The translations under genes and the position numbers were made by a program. Of a stretch of DNA of 64,000 nucleotides, positions 35,626-43,895 are shown piece by piece. The notes under the pieces were generated by a model, which was not told where the DNA came from, did no database searches, and saw only the letters and a list, made by a program, of their open reading frames with translations. Position 1 is the stretch's first letter, and every line of letters begins with the position of its first letter. The stretch is from Salinimicrobium sp963739625 (GTDB lineage Bacteria > Bacteroidota > Bacteroidia > Flavobacteriales > Flavobacteriaceae), in the NCBI GenBank assembly GCA_963739625.1, contig CAVUAU010000013.1, forward strand, positions 1 to 64,000, written 5' to 3'.

Positions 35626-36010
35626 AAAGGTAGATAGGAAAACAAAAAGAATAAAAAATAAAAAGCTTTTTAGAGGTTGTTTTTATTGTTTAAGCAAAAA
35701 ATGAGAGCTCTTATTCAAGTCATATCACTACTATTATCAGAAGTTTTATCACAACTTGTATTATAAGTTGTATAAAATATGATGCGGTCAAATAAGGACA
35801 TTAAATTTCCATTCCCTCAGCACATTTCCCTTCGCTACGCTGCGGGAAAAACGCTTCGGGTGATGATCTTGGACCCATGGCCCCAAGATTCCTTTCATTT
35901 AGCTCCAGGAGAAAGATCCTTGCGCTGCATTACAGTCACCGCTGTAACCATGCGTCCGCTTGATTCGCTTCCATAACATTGGAAGTTAAAGAACCCACCG
36001 ACTTCAACAG

Positions 36011-36200
36011 CATTTACTTCCAGAGCCTCCGCTCTTGTAACCATTTTTCTTCGGCAAAGGAACGGGATTTAGAAGTTAGCCGGCCTGGATAATTTCTCTG
36101 CTGCTTTACTCACGCCGGATTTTACGGCCTATCCTAATTCTAAATCCCATAAAAGCGGCCATCAAAAATGGTTACGCGATGGCTCTGGAAGAAGTAAATG
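36011..36200. repeat. 190-nt imperfect inverted repeat (large hairpin)
   Basis: The outer left arm 36011-36050 (CATTTACTTCCAGAGCC ... GTAACCATTTTT) is complementary to 36161-36200 (AAAAATGGTTAC ... GGCTCTGGAAGAAGTAAATG). A second arm pair continues inward: GGGATTTAGAAGTTAG (36064-36079) against CTAATTCTAAATCCC (36134-36148). Together the arms span about 75 bases each. No reading frame runs through. It could be an origin of transfer, an excised-element remnant or a structured RNA. The rest of 35626-36346 holds no supported gene. Confidence 0.6.
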
Positions 36201-36346
36201 ATAGTTAGCTGAATCTTTTTTTTAGCCGTCTCGCAAAAGAGTAAGGGAATCAAAATGGAAAGCGCTCCGGATGAAAAAAGTAAATGATGTTTTCATCTTG
36301 GTAATTAATTGAGCAAGTCAAATAAAACCTATCTCAAAAGAATCAT

Positions 36347-37174
36347 TTATTTACCAATAAATTTAAGACCATCGATCAACGACTTTAATCCTGAAGTCGC
36401 ATGACTTTCATTGACATAAATTTTGCTGCCCACGGATTGGTTATTCGACTTATGGTCATCTAGATATTTCTTAAGCCATTCCACATTTTCCCGATATCCA
36501 TTTGCGTCATTTAAAGCAGCAGTTATAAACATTGAGTTAAAGGAGAGACTTCCTTTTTTCTCCAGGGTCTTAAATATGTAATGTTGGTCGTACATGGTAC
36601 TGGGACTTGCAGAGATATAATTATCAAATATTTCTGGCCTTAGGACTGCAAATGAGAGAACACCTAACCCTCCTAGGGAATGACCAAAGATAGTTTTCTT
36701 TTTAAAAGTAATTTGGTATTTGGACTCTATGAAGGGAACCAATTCTTTTTCTAAAAAATCAGCAAATTGAGGAAATTTTCCCGTTCGGGCATAAAGATTT
36801 TCGTACCCTTTTTCAGGGTTAAGTGAATCCTTTGTGGGAGTGTAATATGCCCACCTACTTTTTATTGTACTGGGTAGGGAAAGAATGAGTGTAGGATTGA
36901 TTTTTTCTCCAAACTCATAAAGAGAAGTTACATCCTTGGCTATTCCTATATAATCGTCACCATCAAGAAGAACTAAGAGGTTTAGACTGTCTTTCTTAGA
37001 CTGGAACTTTTCCGGTAAAATAACTTGATAAGGTATTTCTTTGGCGAGATACTGAGAATTATAGATCTCTAATGCACATAAGACTTCTTCATGCGAGGCA
37101 CCAATTTGAGCCAATAAACTTGAACTGCTAAATGAAACCCATAAAATGATAAGTACAAAAGACATTTTTTTCAT
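36347..37174 (-). CDS. secreted alpha/beta hydrolase, putative esterase (PF00756 type)
   Basis: 275 residues from ATG 37174, where a signal peptide begins (MKKMSFVLIILWVSF, cleavage near LLAQ). The nucleophile elbow is GHSLGG near residue 158; the catalytic His is likely in NESHATSG near the end; an acidic partner lies around ALNDANGY. Similar to ferric-siderophore esterase/S-formylglutathione hydrolase-like proteins of Bacteroidota. Likely periplasmic. Island cargo; substrate unknown. The longer open frame (to 37219) adds 15 codons before the signal peptide and is not used. Confidence 0.8.
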   Translation of the reverse strand: MKKMSFVLIILWVSFSSSSLLAQIGASHEEVLCALEIYNSQYLAKEIPYQVILPEKFQSKKDSLNLLVLLDGDDYIGIAKDVTSLYEFGEKINPTLILSLPSTIKSRWAYYTPTKDSLNPEKGYENLYARTGKFPQFADFLEKELVPFIESKYQITFKKKTIFGHSLGGLGVLSFAVLRPEIFDNYISASPSTMYDQHYIFKTLEKKGSLSFNSMFITAALNDANGYRENVEWLKKYLDDHKSNNQSVGSKIYVNESHATSGLKSLIDGLKFIGK

Positions 37175-37596
37175 AAATAAATTTTTCCTTAAAAATAACA
37201 TAACCAAAATACTAAACATTCTAGGGATGAGGATAATCGAAAAATATTCTTCGACCGTGATAGTAAATATGCGGTTTTGCCCGGTTTACATAATTGAATC
37301 TGAAATCCTTTGACTTTTCTTAATGGTCCATTAATTTCGGAAAACTTCTCTGAAATTATTTTTGTCGATCTCCTTTTGTTGATGCTCTTGTTTTCAGTTC
37401 TTGTTAAAAGAAGTAAGCGAAAGAGCAAGTAATTAAAAAAGTGAATTTTTCATTCGGATTTTTTTTTCATAATGCTACCAGCGGTCCTGGGTCAATTCAT
37501 TTTTTAGCGAATGGCCAGGAGAGATACTTATAATAGGTCTCTAAATTATCAAATGCAGCGGGAATAGTCGACAATTTCAATAAACTGCTAATTTTT
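37175..37596. other. intergenic region without a supported gene
   Basis: AT-rich. A 79-codon minus-strand open frame at 37189-37428 has no initiation context or recognisable domain and overlaps the esterase's upstream region. Nothing else seen. Confidence 0.4.
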
Positions 37597-39237
37597 TTAG
37601 ACATGGATTTCTTTCGTTAACACCCTTTCATCCTCTGAAGAACTTATCTTAATAAAGAAATCTCCAGATGGTAAAGTCAATATGATTTTCTGGTCTTTTG
37701 AAATCCTTTTAATTAAAGAGGATATTGGAACAGCTTTAGATCTTAAGGATTTATATTCCTTAAGTTTATATATAGTCACTAAGAGATCTTCATCAAAATA
37801 TTTTTCTAATACTTCATTTTTTACCTCTACTTTCTTAAAATCCAACGATGGTAGGATATATTGTAGACTGGGTTCTAAATTATTAATAATAAAAAAATCA
37901 ACCGGCCGACGCTGCAGCTTCACAACATCTTGTATTTGATCAAAAGGTATCATTATGAGATCATCTTTTGTCTCTGAGACCACGTCAGTCTGATTAACGG
38001 TTAAGGGGTCGATATTTGTTAATTCCTTCAAGTTAACTGCCATGGTCTTACCTCTCTTTGTCGGCTCTTCAATGATGTGGTCCAAACCGGCATAAACAAA
38101 AACTTTTATATCCGAGTTACTATTCAACAGATCTGCTAAATTTTGAGCCTGACCTAATTCCCTGTTTGCATCTTTCTCATCACTTTCGTAATCTACTATT
38201 TCAAAGCCCATTTCCTTCGCTCTTCTTATAAAGTGACCGAAATATGGTTCTCTAGTATAATAGCCCGACGAAGTAGAGGGGAATCCTCTTGTATTGATTA
38301 CCAAATCCTGTTTTTTGAAAAGGGCTTCCAAGGCTAGATGTGTATAACCATTTTCTTTCAGTGGCTTTAGAAGCATTTCGCCGAACAACCGATGCTTCGG
38401 ATACCAATGGTTTTCATTGAGCATGAATACACGTGTGCCTGCAGCGAGTGAAGATAATTCTTCCAGAACATGGCTGTTTTTTTTGATTTTCGGATTTAGC
38501 AGCAAAGTATCCAATATTGGGGCTAAGTGCTGTTTGCGGCTCATTTCGAAACCTTTTACTAAATGGTCATACTCAGTATTATTGCCCATAAAGGAATTTA
38601 TTGTCACAAGAAATTGAAATTTCATCCACTCCTGATCATCAGTTTTCGGAATTGGTGCTTCTTTAAGTTTCTTTCTTGTTGCCAAATAGTTTGGATTGTC
38701 CTTGTTGACCTCAAAAACCTTGGAATACGTGAGATCTTCTACCGACTCTGTATCAAAAGAAAGATGTCTCATCAGACTCTGGCCATCTTTCCTTATTGAC
38801 TTCATACTCTTATTGCCTGCGACTGCGGCTATTAAGAGATAGGCAACTTTTTCCTCTCCTACTTTCTTGAACAAAATTTCTTTATTAACTGTATCTTCCA
38901 AAACGAGTTGAAGACCTCTGCTATCATTTGAAAATTTCTTGTGATCCTGAACGAAAAGCATAATTTCATAATGAGGTCCCAGATCCGTCAATCCGTAGGC
39001 TAGAAGATCTTTAGTATCAATTTCTTCATATCCTTTTATAACCTTTTTTAATTCATTTTTGTCCAGGCTCCTTAACCTTTTAAATTTGATGTCTCCAAAA
39101 TATGGGAATGTAAGATTGAGGGGCTTGTTATAAAGCTTTCTGCCACTAAAGTAGTTATGCCTATTAAGAGGGTGATAAGATTGACAGGAACTGAATAGTT
39201 CTAGTATGAGTAAAACAGGAAGAATGAATCGTTTCAT
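37597..39237 (-). CDS. predicted lipoprotein with EreA/ChaN-like (TIKI superfamily) C-terminal region
   Basis: 546 residues. A lipoprotein signal (MKRFILPVLLILELFSSC, lipobox FSSC) opens the protein. The N-terminal ~250 residues are not recognised. Residues ~265-410 resemble the EreA/ChaN/TIKI fold: RVFMLNENHWYPKHR with a candidate metal His, THLALEALF, REQ-like ANRELGQAQNLADLL, and KVFVYAGLDHIIEE. This group includes erythromycin esterases and haem-binding ChaN; activity here is inferred only from motif order. Island cargo, transcribed toward the esterase. Confidence 0.6.
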   Translation of the reverse strand: MKRFILPVLLILELFSSCQSYHPLNRHNYFSGRKLYNKPLNLTFPYFGDIKFKRLRSLDKNELKKVIKGYEEIDTKDLLAYGLTDLGPHYEIMLFVQDHKKFSNDSRGLQLVLEDTVNKEILFKKVGEEKVAYLLIAAVAGNKSMKSIRKDGQSLMRHLSFDTESVEDLTYSKVFEVNKDNPNYLATRKKLKEAPIPKTDDQEWMKFQFLVTINSFMGNNTEYDHLVKGFEMSRKQHLAPILDTLLLNPKIKKNSHVLEELSSLAAGTRVFMLNENHWYPKHRLFGEMLLKPLKENGYTHLALEALFKKQDLVINTRGFPSTSSGYYTREPYFGHFIRRAKEMGFEIVDYESDEKDANRELGQAQNLADLLNSNSDIKVFVYAGLDHIIEEPTKRGKTMAVNLKELTNIDPLTVNQTDVVSETKDDLIMIPFDQIQDVVKLQRRPVDFFIINNLEPSLQYILPSLDFKKVEVKNEVLEKYFDEDLLVTIYKLKEYKSLRSKAVPISSLIKRISKDQKIILTLPSGDFFIKISSSEDERVLTKEIHV

Positions 39238-39417
39238 GAAATCTAATTCTAAGCTCTAATATAACTAAAAATTTAGTTACAAATGAACTTTAGAATATTC
39301 TTAAACTCAAGAATCGACCAAATTATATTTACCTACTCGGAACAATTATCATTAAATATTGAACAGGGGGAGAACGTCGAGTAGGTAAAGGGGAATTTCA
39401 CCCCTAAACCTCTCACA

Positions 39418-39451
39418 GAACCGTACGTGAACCTCTCGATTCATACGGCTC
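39418..39451 (-). ncRNA. group II intron domain V catalytic hairpin
   Basis: Minus strand begins GAGCCGTATG, has the terminal loop CGAGAGG and closes CGTACGGTTC: 34 bases, the standard length, with the AGC-type catalytic triad near the 5' side. Confidence 0.9.
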
Positions 39452-39466
39452 CTCTCAGCCAAGACT

Positions 39467-40729
39467 TTAAGGTTTAAGCCCTGCATATTGCCAATGTTCA
39501 AACAGGTATGGTTCGAGCCGGCATATTTTCTGTAGATGTCGTAGCGCAAGGACCCACTGCTTCCGCTTGAACCTACGGTACTTATTACGTATCCATTTTG
39601 TTAAGCGAATGTGCAATGTTCTAAATAGTTTCTTGAGGCCTCCCAGTCGAAATTTACCGTAGTAGTTTATCCAGCCTCTGATTTTAGGCCGCAACAGAGA
39701 TGCAATTTTGCTCAGTGGGAACTGTACCATTTTATGGATGTTCATCCTGAAGAGCTCTTCATTTATTCTGTTGATGCTTTTCTGACTGATGGCAGGGGTA
39801 AAACCTAATTTCATTATTCCCCTTATTTTAACTACTCTGGGTTTAAAGGTGTGGCCCAGAAAATCGAACTTCTGAAACTTCACTTTAAACCTTGGTCTTT
39901 TCTTCTGATTTCTGCGACAGTAAACTATTCTTGTCTTCTCCTGATTCACTTCCAGTTTACACTCTTTGAATCGTCTTTCGATTTCTTCAAGAAGTCGGTT
40001 AGCATGAGGCAGGTGGTAACAATGAACCACAATGTCATCAGCGTAACGTTCAAACTGAATATCAGGATAACGTTTTTGGATCCACTTGTCAAATACAATA
40101 TCCATAAAGATATTAGCCAATACAGGACTAATTACTCCGCCCTGTGGTGTGCCTTTACCATTTGGATTATGCAGCGTTCCATCAGCTAATTGCACTGGAG
40201 CCTCCAGCCATCTTTTCACGTAAAGCAAAATATGCTTCTCCTGTGTATGGTGCTGAACAGCTTTCAGTAGCAGTTCATGATCAATGTTGTCATAAAATCC
40301 TTTTATGTCCAAATCTATGACCCAGCTATATCGTAAACAATTTATACGACATTGGCCCAAGGCATCATGTGCAGATTTCCTGGGACGATACCCAAAACTG
40401 CTTGGACTAAAGGTGTGATCAACTATTGTGTTTAACTGCGATGCAATTACTTGTTGGGCAACCCGATCAACTACAGTGGGAATACCCAAGGGTCTCATTT
40501 TACCTTTCCCTTTTGGGATTAGTACCTGTCGAACAGGTTTAGGGAAGTAACTCCCACTGGCCATCCTGTTCCATAATGGGTACAGATATTTCCGTGGTTG
40601 ACTACTTACTGTTTCAATGGATAATCCATCTACTCCAGCACTCCCTTTGTTGGCTTTTATTCTCTTAAAAGCTTCATTTACCTGCAACCTGCTAATAGGT
40701 TGCGTCTTGTGTTCTTCATTAAAAATCAT
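39467..40729 (-). CDS. ltrA: group II intron reverse transcriptase/maturase
   Basis: 420 residues encoded inside the intron. RT blocks: QVLIPKGKGKMRPLGIP, DLDIKGFYDNIDH, KGTPQGGVISPVLAN and the active-site YADD. A maturase domain X follows (RPKIRGWINYYGKF). There is no HNH endonuclease domain, so mobility would be endonuclease-independent. Complete, with no stop or shift, so the intron may be active. It splices and mobilises its own intron RNA. Confidence 0.93.
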   Translation of the reverse strand: MIFNEEHKTQPISRLQVNEAFKRIKANKGSAGVDGLSIETVSSQPRKYLYPLWNRMASGSYFPKPVRQVLIPKGKGKMRPLGIPTVVDRVAQQVIASQLNTIVDHTFSPSSFGYRPRKSAHDALGQCRINCLRYSWVIDLDIKGFYDNIDHELLLKAVQHHTQEKHILLYVKRWLEAPVQLADGTLHNPNGKGTPQGGVISPVLANIFMDIVFDKWIQKRYPDIQFERYADDIVVHCYHLPHANRLLEEIERRFKECKLEVNQEKTRIVYCRRNQKKRPRFKVKFQKFDFLGHTFKPRVVKIRGIMKLGFTPAISQKSINRINEELFRMNIHKMVQFPLSKIASLLRPKIRGWINYYGKFRLGGLKKLFRTLHIRLTKWIRNKYRRFKRKQWVLALRHLQKICRLEPYLFEHWQYAGLKP

Positions 40730-41362
40730 CCTTAAATTTCTTTAAGTTGTAATACAATAAATGAACATGCTTGAGTGAAGTCCTTTGCTCACAAGATGAT
40801 TAATCTTGTTCTCTGGAGTATTTTCGCTACTACGACTTCATCCGTCCCAATACCTAACGTCGCTACTTTCTGGTTCTTCCGCTTCGGGATTTTCACCATT
40901 TTTGCTTCCCATTTAAATATTGGTTCTCCTGTTCCTTGATAATGCCTGAGTATGGTTCTTGCCTCCTATATGCCGGGTGTCGTATGGTCAGTAATCAGGT
41001 ATCCACCATACTTAATCTCTCGGAGCTGCTCTCTCCTCGATTTTGACACCGTAAAGGTCACTTTCGACACGTCCATAGAGGTTCACTTACGTTCAACTCC
41101 CATACTCTCACCAGATCTTGTCGCTCAATACCTGTTCTCTTAAAACAAGCACCACAAGGTGGTTTGAACAATACGCCTGAACATCTTGTTCGATAGGCCA
41201 ACATTTTAGGAAACGGTACAGTGAGACTTCTAACTTTCCATTTCGAATGGGGTCAGCTCGTTTCTGTTTCTTCATAAAATTCTATCATCATTATCAAAGT
41301 TATGTTATCATTTCAATGAACTTTTGGGTTCTATTGTACTCCCGTGATAACTCAGGACACAC

Positions 41363-41882
41363 AGCAAGAGGGCAACACGCAAAGCGATGTTGCAGGGTTC
41401 TCCCTTCTTTGTCTTCCATGAATTTTATTAATGTTATCAGCCCACAGTCTTTTTTTTTGCAGCAAAAAATTTCGGGGCCCACCAAATCAGAGGGAATATT
41501 GACGCAATTCTACTCGCATTAGACAATTTTTCTTCAAATTCTTCGAAACATAATATTAGTAAAAGTACCTTGACTATATACCAAAAACTACAATTGCAAG
41601 GTCAACAAGTTATTCTGAGAAAGTCAAATGAGGCCAGTAAAATAAGGGAGGGTTCAAAACGAGATAAAAAATGAACCTTTTTAAAAAGAAAGAAAACGAA
41701 AAATGAGCAAAAGCAAAAATTGATCTTTCCCGCGCCATTATTGACATCAATTGCAACTATTTGATTATCTTTGGTTCTGGGCGAAAGGATCCACTATAAG
41801 AAGGTTCACAATTCGGTCAACAGAAGCAAACTTGAAAAAAATTTTTCCTGTTTTTACAGGGGTTTTCAGATGGGTTCGGGAT
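41363..41882. other. right part of the island, no supported gene
   Basis: Short open frames only, without recognisable domains. It holds the 5'-exon hairpin of the intron (41372-41393), two arm-type GGTCAACA copies (41600-41607 and 41815-41822) and an AT-rich stretch up to attR. Confidence 0.4.
41600..41822 (+). promoter_or_regulatory. two arm-type sites near the right end of the island
   Basis: GGTCAACA at 41600-41607 and 41815-41822, same word as the five copies between attL and int. The second lies about 60 bases before attR. Confidence 0.6.
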
Positions 41883-41895
41883 CTGTCGCGATCAC
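41883..41895 (+). repeat. attR core
   Basis: Exact copy of the tRNA 3'-end word CTGTCGCGATCAC. The upstream GGTTCG (41873-41878) also matches the tRNA T-arm, giving 19 of 23 identical positions. Confidence 0.8.
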
Positions 41896-41904
41896 ATCAA
41901 GTTC

Positions 41905-41932
41905 AAAACCACGTCCCGAAGGGCGTGGTTTT
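41905..41932 (+). terminator. displaced original terminator of tRNA-Arg
   Basis: AAAACCACG-T-CCC, loop GAA, GGG-CGTGGTTTT (41905-41932) followed by more T. It lies ten bases after attR, where the tRNA terminator would be expected in the empty site. Confidence 0.75.
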
Positions 41933-41936
41933 TTTA

Positions 41937-42169
41937 TTTCCCGGAACACCCAAAACGAAGTTTTGAAGGTGTGAAGGGGAATAAAAAAACGGCGGGCGAT
42001 AGCCCGTGGTTTGTATTTGCAGGAGTGCATCAACTAAGGAATTTCAATCCTGTTTCCCGAAGCGCCCAAAACGAAGTTTTGAAGGTTGAAGTGGAACAAA
42101 AAACAGCGGGCGTTAGGCCGTGGTTTTGTATTTGAAGGAATGCATTTCACAAGGAAAAACATCCTGTCC
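41937..42169. repeat. two tandem ~116-bp repeats downstream of attR
   Basis: Unit 1 starts at 41937 (TTTCCCGGAACACCCAAAAC) and unit 2 at 42053 (TTTCCCGAAGCGCCCAAAAC). Both then hold AAAACGAAGTTTTGAAGG, a GCGGGCG..AGCCCGTGG-type hairpin word, GTATTTG and a final TCAATCCTG or ACATCCTG. No frame is conserved. Likely tRNA-3'-end-associated repeats. Confidence 0.75.
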
Positions 42170-42176
42170 CGATCAC
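42164..42176 (+). repeat. second att-like remnant
   Basis: CTGTCCCGATCAC differs from the att core at one base and is followed by ATCA, like attR. It lies 281 bases after attR and may mark an older insertion or part of the repeat family. Confidence 0.5.
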
Positions 42177-42269
42177 ATCACTCCTAATGAAAAGATCGCT
42201 TCTCATGTAATTCTATTCTCTGTTTTACTTATTTCTGCCTATCTTCTGGAAAACAAGTGCTGAGTGAAA

Positions 42270-42911
42270 ATGAATTTAAAAGACCTGAAAAAATACTATA
42301 AGGAACAGTCTGCAAATACCTGTTTAACAATTTACAGATCCCCGGATTTCCTGCAAATAGTACTTGTAAGACATGCAAAGCCCATTACTTCAAAAAAAGG
42401 TCATGTGAATTTTGCAGAAGCAGAAGAACTTCTTGAAGAGTACCGCAACAGCAGCGTTCACAACATTCCTGAAGCTCCTGTCTGTACAGATAACATTACA
42501 GATGTGGAGATCTATCACAGCGACCTCAATAGGGCAAGAGAAACAGCTAAGGCTATTTTTCCTTCAGAAGTTTTTACTCATGTTGAAGAGCCACGTTTTA
42601 GAGAACTCGACAGGCAGAACATTAACTTGCCGATTAGAATTCCATACAGCCTGCACACGACCTTGTCAAGGCTTGCCTGGCTTACAGGAACAATGAAAGG
42701 AGTCGAGAAACCTTTCGAAGCTCATAAAAGGCTAAGGAATAACGCGGGATATTTGGACCACCTGGTGCAAAAGCAAAAAGTTCTAATTGTGGTTGGCCAC
42801 GGTTTCCATAATTATTTTGTCGGGAGATTTCTAAGACGTTTGGGATATACCCGCGTAAATCCCGGTGGCAACAAACATCTTTCAGTCAACATATGGGCAA
42901 AAAAGGTGTGA
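42270..42911 (+). CDS. histidine phosphatase superfamily protein (SixA/PhoE-like)
   Basis: 213 residues. The phosphoacceptor motif is LVRHAKP near residue 33; the second catalytic His is in VVGHGFHN near residue 175; DLNRARETA is the arginine helix. No signal peptide, so cytoplasmic. Substrate unknown: phosphoprotein, sugar phosphate or nucleotide. ATG 42270 is chosen over the GTG two codons upstream. First core gene after the island. Confidence 0.85.
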   Translation: MNLKDLKKYYKEQSANTCLTIYRSPDFLQIVLVRHAKPITSKKGHVNFAEAEELLEEYRNSSVHNIPEAPVCTDNITDVEIYHSDLNRARETAKAIFPSEVFTHVEEPRFRELDRQNINLPIRIPYSLHTTLSRLAWLTGTMKGVEKPFEAHKRLRNNAGYLDHLVQKQKVLIVVGHGFHNYFVGRFLRRLGYTRVNPGGNKHLSVNIWAKKV

Positions 42912-42952
42912 GAATTTAAATAGGAGTGTTACCGAAAAAAGGGTAAAAGTTA

Positions 42953-43303
42953 TTATTTCATCGGCTTGTATTTTTCGGAATCATTAGCTTCACGAAAGTC
43001 TTTGTATTGACTAAACTTTTGGTCAAGATAAGAATTCAGGGAGAGTACAATAACAATGGTTATAAAAAATGAGATAACAAAAATTTTTCTTTGTTTCGAA
43101 ACTTCCCTTTTGGCCTTAATTCTAATCTGTGCGAGGACTTTTTCGAGTTGTTCCTTATCTACTTTTTCAAAAGCAATTCCATCTGTTCTAATTTTATCTA
43201 CATAAATGTTTTCACGAATATTTTCCTTGAACTTCGGCCGATTGGAGTATAGAAGTGATTTATTATGCGCGTGTTGACTTTTTGTACCTCCTTTATCTGA
43301 CAT
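42953..43303 (-). CDS. single-pass membrane protein of unknown function
   Basis: 116 residues: a basic cytoplasmic N-terminus (~70 residues, KREVSKQRK before the membrane), one strong helix (IFVISFFITIVIVLSL) and a short external tail. The segment LEKVLAQIRIKAKREV is amphipathic. No family recognised. Confidence 0.65.
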   Translation of the reverse strand: MSDKGGTKSQHAHNKSLLYSNRPKFKENIRENIYVDKIRTDGIAFEKVDKEQLEKVLAQIRIKAKREVSKQRKIFVISFFITIVIVLSLNSYLDQKFSQYKDFREANDSEKYKPMK

Positions 43304-43467
43304 AATATATTACCAACTGAAACTAATTTTTCTTCTTTAAATCTTATTCCGAAAAAATAAAAATCGGGAGTCGGAACATTACTGATTGCTTCCTCCTTAC
43401 GAACAAAATCAGTTATGGTCGGGAGCAGGCAAGGTGTGGCAGACCTTTTCCGCCGAACCAGGGCGGG

Positions 43468-43656
43468 TTACAGATCTTCAGGATTGAGCTGTTCTTTTCT
43501 ATTGAGCAAAGCAATTACCATCAAACCGATTCCTACTCCTACTAAAGCACCGTTGAAAAAGTCGGGGAGTTGTAAAAAGTGCCAGATCATTTGAGAAAGA
43601 GCAACTATAAGTAAGCCGGCTGAAATTAATAACAACAGTTTTGTTCGCTTCTGCAT
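43468..43656 (-). CDS. small two-helix membrane protein
   Basis: 62 residues, MQKRTKLLLLISAGLLIVAL then NGALVGVGIGLMVIALL, two membrane helices joined by a short loop, with a charged tail. Good start and size for a genuine small protein, but no known function. Confidence 0.6.
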   Translation of the reverse strand: MQKRTKLLLLISAGLLIVALSQMIWHFLQLPDFFNGALVGVGIGLMVIALLNRKEQLNPEDL

Positions 43657-43895
43657 TTTTTATAAAATTTAGATCTTTAAAGCTACAAATTATTTTTTTT
43701 AAGTCTTCTCCTAGGGATATTAGCCTTTAATACTTCATTCTTTACCCATTTCGTTGTTCCAGAGATTGAAATTGAGACCGGTTGATAGTTCAAATTCTAT
43801 CATACCAAGAGGGAGATTCGAAGGATCAATGACAGCATTTTTGGCAGTAAGGGAAGAAAGACTAAATTGCACCTTCTTTTTCAAAAACCCCAAGA

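Larger units (their letters stand above)
39376..41362 (-). mobile_element. group II intron (minus strand)
   Basis: About 1987 bases. The 3' part is clear: a canonical 34-base domain V at 39418-39451 (minus strand GAGCCGTATG ... CGTACGGTTC), then domain VI whose stem ends ACCT-A-CTC with a bulged A at plus position 39382, seven bases from the predicted 3' end CTCGAC at 39376. The 5' end is placed at 41362, where the minus strand reads GTGTGTCC (GUGYG consensus); this end is less sure. The ~630 bases before the RT gene would hold domains I-III. Immediately 5' of the intron is a hairpin GCAACAcGC / GCgaTGTTGC (41372-41393). Confidence 0.75.
33109..41895. mobile_element. 8.8-kb genomic island integrated in tRNA-Arg(TCT)
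   Basis: Bounded by CTGTCGCGATCAC at 33109-33121 (tRNA 3' end, attL) and again at 41883-41895 (attR). Allowing mismatches the match extends to 19 of 23 bases from GGTTCG. Contents: tyrosine integrase next to attL, repeated GGTCAACA sites near both ends, a DNA-binding-like protein, a large inverted repeat, a secreted esterase, a lipoprotein and a group II intron. No relaxase, conjugation, phage structural or replication gene is recognised, so it is a small cryptic or remnant integrative element needing outside help for transfer. The displaced tRNA terminator just beyond attR supports insertion here. Confidence 0.85.

Noticed and set aside
35779..35976. 65-codon plus-strand open frame in the island
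   Set aside because: Short, no domain, no start context, ends near the large inverted repeat; composition not coding-like.
37189..37428. 79-codon minus-strand open frame upstream of the esterase
   Set aside because: Overlaps the esterase's 5' region, basic random-looking sequence, no recognisable motif.
39467..40729. Retron or DGR reverse transcriptase
   Set aside because: Domain X, domain V and VI RNA next to it show a group II intron maturase; no msr/msd or template repeat seen.
40952..41522. Plus-strand open frames over the 5' part of the group II intron
   Set aside because: They run opposite to the intron RNA and have no domain; explained by intron structure.
33109..41895. Prophage
   Set aside because: An integrase and att sites are present but no capsid, tail, terminase or lysis genes.
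41751..41974. Overlapping 67-71-codon frames across attR
   Set aside because: Two frames over an att site and terminator; no conserved sequence.
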